A stretch of DNA of 49,304 bases from a bacterium (GTDB taxonomy: Bacteria > Electryoneota > RPQS01), in assembly GCA_016721565.1 (NCBI GenBank), contig JADKHW010000007.1, forward strand, positions 1 to 49,304, read 5' to 3'. Positions 1 through 10,700 of this stretch are shown here, piece after piece. Under the pieces are notes generated by a model. It ran no database searches, was not told where the DNA came from, and saw nothing but the letters and a program-made list of their open reading frames with translations. How positions within the stretch are numbered: position 1 is the stretch's first letter; every line of letters begins with the position of its first letter. The translations under genes were made by a program, and so were the position numbers.

Positions 1-1412
1 TGCTGCAATCGGAATCGAATGTAGCCGCTTCTCACGCATTGCTCTTAGTGCTGGTAGAACCCGAGACGAACGATTCGTTGATCTCTTAATTTTGAAACTT
101 GAGAAAAAAATACCGAAGAAAGAGCACTTCGTGAGGCGCTTTCTTCGAATATGGCGAGCCGATTACTGATTGGTTATCAGCAATCCTGCAGTAATAATGA
201 GGAAATTACAGAATTCGGTTTGAAAATTTGCAGAGTTTACGTCCATGATTGGGACGAAGAAGTGTTTTTTGCTTCGTCCGACAGCTTTAGGTTTGAAGAA
301 CGTAAAACTGCGTTACGAAGTAATCCGCGCCCTCAACAGAATGCGGACCTCGTGATGATAGCTCTTAAAGTTAAGTCAAAAACTCCACCGGTGATTTTGG
401 GGTGATTCAAAGTTACTATGACCTAGTCTCTGTTCTGAACTGCGTCGAGGGCAATGCACAGTTCGAGCAGACACCAATTAAGGTGGCTAAGAGTTTGTCG
501 CGCAAGCAACCTATTCGTGCAATGATCGGAGATGTTGACGATAACCCTGGAGCGAATTTTCAGACCGCTTTGCCTAAACCTGCCCAAAAGACACGTATAC
601 GCGTATCTCAGCGTGACAAGTTGCGACGCATCCAGATCAGGAGGGCCAACGGGATTGAGCTGCTTGAGTTGGTGCTGCAGCCCGTTTAAGTGCACCTTCC
701 TTCCTGATTGTATGAATGCGCGAGCCGCAAAGGAGTTTGTCGAGTTTGGCCTGTCGCCGGATGGTAAATCCGTGGTCTGAGACCGGTGTGGGATTGAATG
801 CCTGTCCGGAGGAGACGATGACTGTGCCGCGATGAGGGAAGCACTATATTTGCGCTGGTTCGAGTGAGATCCTGAGAGCCTGCGATTATACGAGCATTCG
901 AACTCCTAAGTGCGAATTTGATTGTTTTCGTGAGACGCATGCCGTGCGCGCGGCAACGCAAGTATTCCAACAACATAGCCGAAGACGCTGAGTCTTGCGT
1001 GATAACAGTCGAAAAGGTAATTTTCTTGCAGGACGTTGACGTTTCTTTTGAAAGATACCGCTTGAAGATTCCGCTTGCATCTACGATCGCGGATGAAGTG
1101 TCCGCCGAAGCTGGGCGAGGTCATCCACTCAGAGGGCGACGTCTCCCGACCTCAATGTATCTTGTTCTCGACGGTAGCATACGATTGCATCGTGGTGGTG
1201 CCGAAGTCATGGTAGCCAAACCGGAGAGACGTATTTGGAACGTGGGCGCTCTTTGACAAATGAGACCAGAATCGTAACGGCTTACTTCTGTTGAAGAGAG
1301 TAGTTTGCTGAGAGTAAGAGAAGATTTCTTAGACCTGCTATCAGATCACTCTAAGATTACCGAAGGTGTTCTGAAAATACTTGCCGCAAAACTTCGCAAT
1401 TTGGTTGGGTGA
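1..1412 (+). pseudogene. Frame-broken C-terminal part of a HEAT-repeat/cyclic-nucleotide-binding (cNMP) protein
   Basis: The 3' part, from about 1000, reads across frames as a cNMP-binding domain. It begins TVEKVIFLQDVDV, continues through MYLVLDGSIRLHRGGAEV and ends with a helical segment KILAAKLRNLVG before a TGA at 1410-1412. Upstream, pieces such as LERIFRPL, LPKRHVY and ANGIELLELVLQP appear in alternating frames. They recall the HEAT-repeat linker of MFS/HEAT/cNMP fusion proteins related to nucleotide transporters; that family assignment is from memory and inferential. The cNMP fold would act as a cytoplasmic ligand-sensing domain. At least five frame changes are needed, so this is either a pseudogene or a gene hit by consensus indels. 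The 5' end lies outside the window. A response regulator starts 45 nt downstream, suggesting one operon. Confidence 0.5.
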
Positions 1413-1457
1413 GCGAAATGCATATCTATATAGAACAAGTTGAATAACGGAGAAGGT

Positions 1458-1918
1458 ATGTCGAAAAGGTTAGTCCGCAAATAATTGTGCTCGTTGACGA
1501 CGAGGAAATGGTTCTCATCAGTATTCGCTCGCTAATTGAGCTTGAGACTGATTATGCTTGCGTTCCGTTCAAATCAGCAAATGAGGCACTCGATTTTGTC
1601 GCGTCTTCAAACGATATTAGCTTGGTGGTCCAGACTACCTTATGCCGGAGATGGATGGTATTACATTTTCGCGAAAGTGCGGCAGATGCGACCAGACATT
1701 CTCGCATTCTGTTGACCGGCTATGCTGATAAAGAAAATGCGATAAAGGCTATAAACGAGGTGGGCCTGTTTCAGTACATTGAGAAACCTTGGGACAACAG
1801 CGACTTGTTGATGATCTTTAGAAATGGACTTGAGAAACAACAGCTAATGCGAAAGCTTCAAGAGAAGATTGACGAAATTAACAAAGCGTACGGCGATCTA
1901 GACTCTCTTCATCAGTGA
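1458..1918 (+). CDS. Single-domain response regulator (REC), frame-disrupted
   Basis: The start is the ATG at 1458, with GGAGAAGG just upstream. The reading frame shifts once soon after the start and again around 1628-1670. Following the shifts gives a receiver domain: IIVLVDDEE with the acidic pocket, then DYLMPEMDG with the phospho-acceptor Asp, LLTGYAD with the conserved Thr, and EKPWDN with the conserved Lys. A C-terminal helix (QQLMRKLQEKIDEINKAYGD) is predicted to form a short coiled coil, and there is no output domain. The K-P-W signature is typical of receivers that pair with HD-GYP or cNMP partners. It follows the broken cNMP gene by 45 nt. The product would be a cytoplasmic phosphorelay component. 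The domain call is firm; the exact frame is not. Confidence 0.75.
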
Positions 1919-2235
1919 AATCGTGAAGGCATTTGTTTAGCTTAATCAGATTAATATCCTAGCAACTTTTCGCCATATGCCACATGCTAGTTGCGACTCG
2001 GGGAGCCCAGACGAAAGTTCGATTCACTGCGCACGAGTGAGATTGCAAATTTCATTCGCTTGCTGTTCGCACGCCAGGCGAGTTTGCGCAATGAGCTCAA
2101 TAAATCATGCGGTCTAGCTCCTAGCATTCACTTGGAAAAGGTTAGTGTCGCATGTAGAGATGGAACGGTATTAACTTGGCTAATTTTAATTCAAAAATTG
2201 TCCAAATCAAATATTTACAAAGATGTAAACATAAG

Positions 2236-2280
2236 CCTGTCACGCCAGAGATCGAGGACTCGAGTCCAATCGGCCCCGTT
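2236..2280 (+). repeat. Boundary site 1: tRNA-Asp 3'-half fragment
   Basis: Starts CCTGTCACGCC (anticodon-loop region with GTC) and continues through a T-arm-like segment ACTCGAGTCC to CGGCCCCGTT. The fragment lacks any D-arm or 5' acceptor strand, so it is not a functional tRNA. It is more diverged than copies 6 and 7. The surrounding 1919-2581 stretch holds no convincing gene, only this site and two terminators. Confidence 0.7.
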
Positions 2281-2286
2281 AAAAAC

Positions 2287-2314
2287 AAGGGTTTACCAGA
2301 AATGGTAAACCCTT
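2287..2314 (+). terminator. Hairpin terminator attached to boundary site 1 (GGGTTTACC type)
   Basis: Perfect 12-bp stem, AAGGGTTTACCA with TGGTAAACCCTT, around a GAAA tetraloop and followed by GTGATTTTT. The same hairpin follows sites 3 and 4. Confidence 0.85.
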
Positions 2315-2524
2315 GTGATTTTTACTGGTCTTAATCGTGCCTCGTTCTAGACCGAGGTTTCGTAGTTGGGAACATACTCATACTTGTACCATGGTGATTC
2401 CTTTGATTTTCCGGCTCGAAATTCAGATAGTCAAAAACTCCTCACTATCACGGATAGGCATGCGCCAACTAACGCTACCTTTCTAAGGGGATAGTGTAAT
2501 GGTAACCGAGCGCTTTATACAAAA

Positions 2525-2558
2525 CAGGGGTCGACTCTGATTGATGAGTCGACCCCTG
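2525..2558 (-). terminator. Rho-independent terminator of the 2582-6458 gene
   Basis: A 13-bp perfect inverted repeat (CAGGGGTCGACTC with GAGTCGACCCCTG) and an 8-nt loop lie 24 nt beyond the stop codon. On the minus strand a T-rich run, TTTTGT, follows. Confidence 0.8.
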
Positions 2559-2581
2559 GCGCTGTTTCCTGCCATTTGAAG

Positions 2582-5500
2582 TTAGCGAATCAGGACGATT
2601 CGCTTCACTTCGTTCATTTTTCCAACCACGTTTGCTTCAATGAAGTACATACCACTTGACAGCAAGCTGGCATCAAACTTCACATCGTGATATCCCGCCT
2701 CAACTCCTGCCGTCAATGAGTGTCACTTGCTCACCCAGGGTATTGTAAACGAGCATCTTCATGTCAGCGGCTTCGGGAATACCAAAACGGATTGTCGTTG
2801 TGGGGTTAAACGGGTTCGGATATGAACTAACTATCGAGTACTCAGTGGAAGCGCGGAATTATCGTCACCTGCTGAAGAGAGCTCAATGTTGCAACGAGAT
2901 GTACGATCACTTGCGCTTCGGACGAATAGTTGAATGTGATCGTGTGGTCCTCGTTGATATCAAACGTTTGACCGTTCACGGTAGCCGTAAGGTGAAATCC
3001 TTCTGGCATGTCGTATTGCCCAAGGGCTTCAAGATCAAACGTCATAGACACTGTGCCGCTTTCAGAAGCGTTGATGATGAAGTCCCATGAGTCGGTAACC
3101 TGATCATCGGCAAACGGTGCACGGATATCCGTCACAAAGAACCGTCCGAATGGAGAATCCCACGAGTCGCCGTCCACCCTTGCGCGCACGAAATTGCCTG
3201 AGGGTGGTAGCGGCGGTTCGGTGACATCAAACTCCGTTATCCCAGCCTGCCGTCGCACCGTTTCGACATCCGAAACCCGAGAGGGAGTTATGCATCGTGC
3301 CGAGCGACATCGTGATTGGGACCATCCAATCACCGGTGAACTCGTCAAGATTGTTGTAAGGACGGTTGGGCGAGCCGGGCATCCCATCAACTGCACTCGA
3401 GTCGCGACGAGCACGCATCTTAAGTGTGCCAGTATATGTGCTGCCAGTAGCTAACAGGTAGCCCTTACCGGGAACCAAGTCCGCCGAACCTAAAACAGTC
3501 GTAGTGAAATCTCCCGCCGAGTTATCAAATGCCACGAATGAAGTCGGGTCTATCCAAATACTCGCATCGCCGCCTTTGTCTGCTGTCGTAGTTGCCTCAG
3601 TCCACGTATAGGCTGTTGTAAAATTGTCCACAGAAAACAGCCAGTCGTCGGCCTGCAGGTGATTGCCGCCAAGGTCTTGGTTTCGCACCGAAACGCCAAC
3701 CAAGTTGGGGCCGCCGGGATCGAGAGCAAGATCAACGTTCGCTGTCTCAGAGGCGATCGTACCTTTCACTGTCCCCAGGCCGGCGTTTCCCGGCTGCGCG
3801 GTAGTATTGTCCTCATACAGCGACAAAGTAACCTTTACCGATCACCATTGACGACGGTTGAGTATAGCCTTCATCTAACGAATAGCTGAACACGTTGAAA
3901 CCGCCCGCGATACCGCTATCGTTGCCCGTATGGGTGACAAAGACGTTGGACGGCAACGGGTCAACCGGTGTCAAGGGAAGTGACAGAAGGCACCAGCCCG
4001 CAAGGTAATCACCGGTGAAGTCAAATTCGTCAGGAACGAGTTTGAAGCAGACGAACGTCGTATCGATATTTCCAGACCAGTCTTCAGTAATGAACCGAAG
4101 CTGCGCCAAATTCAAAATCGCATTCGGACTTCCGGAGAAGAGGGCCCAATCGTCGGCGTAAGGTACCGAGTCGAATGTCAGGTTGGCATTCGAGATGCCG
4201 TTGGTCGGATCATCCGGCGTAGTTGGCACGACGGGCATATTGCTTAACGTCGTGAAATTCTGACGCGGGAGGTTTGGAGCAGGGCCTGTTGAATCCGGCA
4301 TTGGAGAGAAAGCAATCGTCGTCTTGCGAACAGGGCACGAGTTGTCGACTGAAACCGAAAGAGTCACGTTGCCGTTACGAGAGATTTCTGAGGTGCTGTC
4401 TGCAACTGGGAATACAGGGGTTACGGCTGGAGCAGTGACGTCGCCCATCAATACAGCAAAGTCCTTGGTTTCCGGCGAACCAATTGATCCAGTCGCAAGA
4501 TATTTGTACTCGTTGTCCGCATCGGTCGCACCGAGCAAGTTTTGATAGTCCGTTCCATTCCAGAATGCAACCGGCCAATCCAAGCTGTTGTTCGTCGTGA
4601 CGTCAAATGTGCAGGTTACCGTGTCGCTCTGGTCTGTCTTCGCCTGAATTCTGAACACATAGGCGCTTGAATCGAGATTCTTGCCGGTATAGGAGCGAAA
4701 ATCCGATGAAAGTTTACGGCGGAATCCGGAGAAACTGCTCTCGTAGAAATACGTCTGAATGTAGTTGTTTCCAAGTTGTGGAGGTTCTGGAACGTCGTAG
4801 GTATCAAACGTATCCGTAGCGCTCGCATCGAACCCAGCGGTATTTGTGTTGTCAACATATGGAGGCACCGATTCAACATCGCTGTCCAACGTGATGTAGA
4901 AAGGATCAAGCGGAGTAAAAAATCTCCAGCCGTTGGGGGATTGTGTACACGATCTCTCGTAGCCAGTGCCGTCCTGCGCTTTTACTTTCCAATAGTACGT
5001 CGTTTCGAGTTGCAGATCGGAAGCAATTGTGTACGTGTTCGTAGCAATATTGGAGACGACTGTCGGCGAAGTAAAATTCGAGTTTGTGGAATATGTCAGT
5101 TCATAGTGAACAGTGTATCCCAACAAGGTATCCTGTGATGCTTCCCATGTCAAAGTCGGGGTCGCGGTTGCCACTCGACTGCTGTCCGTAGGCGTTAACA
5201 AATTGAATGCGGTTGGATTTGCGTTCGATTGGAGTTGTGGTACGTTGAACAGCCAATAGACAGCGTCTATTGACGATGACGCATCGTTTCCAGCTCCGGC
5301 AACAAGGATCGTTGAGTCAGATTGAACTTTCACATAGTTTCCGATATCGCCTGTTCGACCTGAATCGTATGAATTCGACCAGTCAGTGACAAAGGCCGTC
5401 CCATTGTTCTGGATTTCGGTGAGAAAGAGATCGTTTCCTTTGCGGCCAGTCACAACGATGTTCCCGTTTGCCATTAAATCGGCATCATAGAACTCGACAT

Positions 5501-6458
5501 CGGTGTCGGTAGTGGTGAAACCATAACCTGTCACCAATGTGCCAGTTGTCGCAGAGATTCTTCCAAGATAACCTCTACGTCCCGTTCCAGTCCCACTTGA
5601 ACCCACCAGGATGAGATTTCCGCTTGCGTCCTTCAGGATGTCACGGATGACATCATCGTTACCGGTACCTGCGGCACCTGAGAGCGTAAAGCCCGCAACT
5701 GAAGATCCATCCGAGATTTTGATCAGCCTAACATAGAAATCGTTATTTGTGCCTGATTTCGTGCGTCCGCCAATCGCAATTGTTGAGTCGGTAACTTGAC
5801 AGATTGCGTAGGCTTCATCTTCGTTGGCAGTACCGATCATGACTGTTTGGTCAGCAGTGATTGTGGCTCCGCTTACAGTTGCACGAACGTAGAACAAATC
5901 TCCGGCACCTGCGTTGCCAGCCTGAGTAGAGAATCCAACCATGGCCAACTTACCGTTATACAGCGAACCGGTAAGCTCAACGACGCTGTTGAACCTGGTT
6001 AACGTGCTGGCCGAGCCAATGCTTTGCAAATTTGCAACCGCAGTGCCAGTGGAAGACCGGACAAAAATCGAGCCGCGAGTTTCAGTTCCGCTGATTGTCT
6101 TCAATCCGACCAGCGCGTAATTTCCAGTACTGAGCAGGCGACCGCCATTAATGTCGAAGTTCAACAGAGTACCGTCGGAGAACGTCGTTGCCGTTGTTAC
6201 GCCTGTGGAAGGAACAAGGCTGAAGAACGCTCCTGCTCTCTGAGTCAGAATCACACTTTGCCCAACGAAATTGTAGCTGTTAGAATTGACTTTGCTTCCA
6301 AACACAGCAGCCTGTTTGGTACCGGCGGCGCCGTGCAAGCGCGGCCAATTCGTTGCTACGGTTGGGGAAACGCGATTGTCAGCTCTCGCAGTTCCAGCAG
6401 CAAACAACAGAAAAGACATTAGCACGAAAGCAAACGATTTCAGCGATTCCCTATGCAT
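2582..6458 (-). CDS. Large secreted beta-repeat protein with T9SS type A sorting domain, frame-disrupted
   Basis: Begins with a signal peptide (MHRESLKSFAFVLMSFLLFAAGTARA). An uninterrupted 881-codon frame follows. Residues ~30-400 form propeller-like repeats (GNLILVGSSG, GNIVVTGRKG, STILVAGAGN), and ~405-510 an FN3/Ig-like domain (TPTLTWEAS to TTYYWKVKAQDG). The frame shifts near 3815, again near 3230-3240, and again near 2835. Translation across these reaches YPNPFNPTTTIRFGIPEA, then LVYNTLGEQV and finally VKRIVLIR before a TAA at 2582. That C-terminus matches the type A sorting domain used by type IX secretion systems, so surface delivery is inferred. It is the only gene in module A, opposite in orientation to the boundary sites. 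The function of the beta-repeat body is unknown. Confidence 0.8.
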
Positions 6459-6912
6459 TTTGACCTCTTTCAGTATTCGATTTGGGTGCCAATGGGTTAA
6501 CAGTTCCCCATTTGGCAGTAGGTACGACGGGTGAATTGGATTTTAGTCATCCATACCTGCTCCTTCATTATCGGCAAATCTATTTGATTTCATTAGAATT
6601 GCTTTACTGACATAGAAATCAACGATTTGCTGGATTTACCCAAAGACAAATTTTACTGTAAGTAGAGCAAGGGTCGGGGTCATTAATGTTCTCCGATAGT
6701 ACCATTGGAAAATCTTTTCATATGATTGCGCGGTAGTTCTTTGGCCAAGTCATCGGCGGGACAAATTCTAGTGAGAATTGCATCGTTGTCCGGTCCTTGG
6801 CATGCACTTGACCAAGCTTGGTGTCGTCTGCAGTTACCAAACAGCATAACTTACCTTCACTTGAATCCTCTTTTGAGTTAAATAAATGTTTTATAAATAC
6901 ATAACTATCGAT
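6459..6912. other. Non-coding stretch upstream of module A's gene and of site 2
   Basis: No supportable ORF. It should contain the promoter of the minus-strand gene. From about 6785 it carries a degenerate copy of the block found upstream of other boundary sites (GTCCGGTCCTTGGCATGCAC, then GAGTTAAATAAATG at about 6877). Confidence 0.5.
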
Positions 6913-6956
6913 CTGTCACGCAAGAGGTCGCGGGTTCGAGTCCTGTCGGCCCGATA
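6913..6956 (+). repeat. Boundary site 2: tRNA-Asp 3'-half fragment
   Basis: CTGTCACGC (anticodon loop), then GAGGTCGCGGGTTCGAGTCC (variable region and T-arm), then GTCGGCCCGATA. No 5' half is present: the upstream 100 nt do not form a D-arm or a complementary acceptor strand. Confidence 0.8.
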
Positions 6957-6962
6957 AAATAC

Positions 6963-6990
6963 AAGCCCTTAGGCGCAATCCTAAGGGCTT
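6963..6990 (+). terminator. Hairpin terminator attached to site 2 (GCCCTTAGG type)
   Basis: 11-bp perfect stem AAGCCCTTAGG with CCTAAGGGCTT and a 6-nt loop, followed by TTGATTT. Same hairpin family as sites 6 and 7. Confidence 0.85.
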
Positions 6991-7787
6991 TTGATTTGCT
7001 GTGTTCTATATCGAATTCCGTCTTTACTTTTGCATATGTGGATCAAAGTCATTTCGGTGTAAGTTCGATCGGTCAGTTTAGGTCGATGTACTATCTTCGA
7101 CAGTGCTTGGCACTAATGATCCGAGCACGGCAGCTTACATTGATTGCAAGGCAGCCATTGATTGGGCTGTGCCGTTCAGAACTGTTGGCAACCGATGTGA
7201 CGGCCCTAAACTTTGTACCATATGTGCTCTGGAATTCACTGTACTGTTATGGATTTACAACTCAAATTAAATTATAGACTTAGCCGTTATCGCCAAGAAC
7301 GCCCAAGATGGAGCTTTCCCAATGATTCTTAGTGGCTCGGTCGGCTCATCTGCCGGACGACGTCTCTTCTAATCCCAGTTGTCTCGACAATGAACACCCT
7401 TGTTAAGTATTGACTTAGCGAGGGCGTTTTGTTGCAACAGAGTGCAGATCCTGCGGGCAATTTCAGCACAACTTAGATACAAGTCGCTATTGTCTGCATT
7501 ATAACATTGATTATAATATACATGGAAATTCGATAATGAAAGCCAGACCCGGGGTTTCTTGCTCAACTCAAGGTCTCAAATCCAACGGTCATGTAGTCGG
7601 CGCAGGGAGAACTATTTTACTTTTTGGTTGAGTTTCGTTGACTATGAGAGATAATCACGTTAATTTCTAACATTGCATAGTAGTTCGATGCAATGGGTAG
7701 TGACCCAGCATGACATCTCAATAGTTCCATGGTCAGGCGTGAGCGTTCACAGCAAGGCTCTAAATAATTCTCGAAACGAGGAACAGA
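6991..7787. other. Non-coding leader of module B
   Basis: About 800 nt between the site 2 terminator and the giant secreted-protein gene. It contains only short ORFs on both strands without recognisable domains or good ribosome sites. I see no tRNA, transposase or repeat structure here. Confidence 0.5.
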
Positions 7788-10700
7788 GTGCGCAACTTCA
7801 TCCTTGGACACATCTCCGCGATTATCCTAACTTGTTCGGCTTTTGCGCAAGCTCCAGACACTCTCTGGACGCGCACCTACGGTAATGAGCAGGCGAATAG
7901 TCTAAATCGGTTATGCCTGACCAACGACGGAGGAATCTGTGCGATTGGTTCTTCCTATTCTTTGGCCAACGGGAACTATGATTTCTATGCTGTTCGATTG
8001 GACGGCAACGGCGACAGCCTTTGGTCGCGTGAATATGGCCACTATATTCCTTCTTCAGTTGACCAAAACGACTATGGTCAAGCGATCACCGAATTACCAA
8101 ACGGTTCGTTCTGCCTCTATGGGTTTGGCGCACTATATATTGGCGGACCTCACCGCGGCCTTAAGCTGGTCAACATTGCGTCAAATGGTACTGAAGCATA
8201 TGAAAACATGATTGACTACAGGGATGGATGGACAGCAAATGACAATGCTGCGGGGATCCACGTGTTATCAGATGGAAGTGTTTTGAGCACAGGGACTTCT
8301 TACCGCATTGATGGAAATAACGTATACCGTATCGGGGAATTCATTAAGAAAACCGACACCGACGGCTTTGGATCTCTGACTCAACTCGGTCACGGTGTGC
8401 CAGAGTCACAGTTCTATTGGGTAAAGAATTCAATTTTGTTGAGTGGTGACAGCTACGCATACACCGGCAATAAGGCGACGCCGAGCACGTGGAACATCAA
8501 TCACCAGATCATTTTGTCTAAAGGTGATTCGAACCTTAATAATCTCTGGTTACGGGAATATGGCGGAACGGGATATGAAGACGGCTTGGGCCTACAAGCA
8601 ACGCCGGACGGCGGGTACATCGTGTGCGGGTACACCAATTCGTACGGAAACGGATATCAAGGATTTCTCTTGAAATGTGATGCCAACGGGGATTCGGTTT
8701 GGATGCGCATGTACGGAGGAAGCGGAAATGAAAGCTTCAACGCTGTGGAGCTGGCACCCAGCGGTGGCTTCGTGATTGCTGGATATACAACTTCATACGG
8801 CGCTGGTGGCTATGATGCTTGGGTGATAGAGACGGACGAAAATGGTGATACCCTGTGGACCAAAACCATCGGCGACGCCGCTGGCCAAACTGTCTCTGAT
8901 TGCAAGGTCGCCCCCAGTGGGAGCGTTGTGCTTGCAGGCAATACCGCCTCTGTTCCGGGCCACAGCAATGACGCTTGGGTGGTGGCCTTAGAAACTATTC
9001 TGCAACGCACGATAACCTTAACGTCTCCGATTGGCGGCGAAGTATGGGAGATTACGGACTCCGTAGAAGTTACTTGGTCTTCAGAGAATTTGACAGAGAA
9101 TGTAAACATTGAATTGAATCGCGACTACCCAAACGGAGATTGGGAAACGCTTGCCTTCAATGCTCCCAACACTGGCAGCTATGTTTGGCGTGTCACCTAT
9201 CCTGCCACCTCGAACGCGCGGGTTCGGGTATTGTCTAATGGCGTTTCGCCGGTCGGCGATTCAAGTTCGACTAACTTCACGATTCCGGCTCCAGCGCCTG
9301 AATTTCTACCCGGTTTAGCCGTAAATCCTTTCCAGTTATTGGGGAAATAAACGTCGCGACTTTGCCGCATCTTTCCTGGACACCGGCAAGCCAAACATTA
9401 AACTACGACCTCTTTGTCTGGCTGGCCCCCGAGTCCATGCCGCAGACTCCGCTTGCCTCACACCTCGTCGCAAATGACTATCAAATCACCGCTGCGTTAA
9501 CCTACGGGCAGACTTACAAGTGGCGATTGCTAACCAGAAATTTGTATGGTGAGACGTTGGGCGCGGAGTGGCAATTCACAGTGGGGAATTTACCAGATTT
9601 GACGGTTTCGACAGTTCAGGCGCCACTCACCGGATTCTCGGGTCAGAGTATCGGATTTAGTTGGACGATAACAAATATTGGAACAGGCGGGACAACTTCG
9701 CCGGTGTGGTTTGATCGAGTCTTTGTGTCTTCGCTGCTGACGTTCAACGAGCAGGCCTCGACCTTACTAGGTTACTACCAGAACACGAGCTTCTTAGCTC
9801 CGGGCGAGAGCTATTTGAACTCGGGTAATGGGGTGCTTCCGCAAGGAATCAGCGGTCCCTACTATATTTTTGTCGTCTCAGACTACAATAACCAAGTCTT
9901 GGAATCGGGCGAGGCAAATAATGTTGGCCGCAGTGTTGACGCGACCGATGTTACATTGTCCCCTTACGCTGACCTTAGAGTCGTTTCAGTTATTGGGCCA
10001 AGTACAGCTATCGCAGGTCAGCCAACTCCATTTTCCTGGACAGTGCGTAATTTTGGAACAGGCGCAGCAATTACACAGACAGGTTGGAGCGACTACCTTT
10101 GGTTGTCAACTGACAGCGTCAGCGGCGGCCCAGATATCATCATCAGACAAGATTTCCGCAACATTGTGTTGGCCACAGACAGCAGTTATACGGTCAATAC
10201 GGATGTAACTCTTCCCAATCAAATTGAAGGCACTTATTACCTTATTCTCAAAACGGACCCCTGGAACGGAGTGTATGAGTACGTGTTCGATGAGAACAAC
10301 ACAGGTGTAAGCCAGAACACGATAAACATAGTTTTGGCACCACCGCCTGATCTTGTTGTGACAAACATTAACATGCCGGCTTCTGGAAATTCGGGACAGC
10401 CCGTTACCATCGGCTGGACGGTTGAGAATCAGGGCAGCGGTCCGACATACGAGAACATTTGGCGAGATCGAATTGAGATTTCCAAGAGTAGCGTCTATTA
10501 TCCGGATTCTGTGATCAGCATGGGCCAATTTGTGCGCTCAGGAATCCTGGAGTCTGAAACAAGTTACACCCAGCAATTCTCTCTGGCATTGCCCAATGGA
10601 ATTGAGGGCGTTTACTATATCTATGCAACTACTGACATTCTGAATGAGGTGTTCGAGCATACCAGCGAGAACAATAACCGCACACGCAGCACAGGCACCA

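Noticed and set aside
6996..7277. 93-codon ORF after the site 2 terminator
   Set aside because: No recognisable domain, weak ribosome site and unremarkable composition; treated as non-coding.
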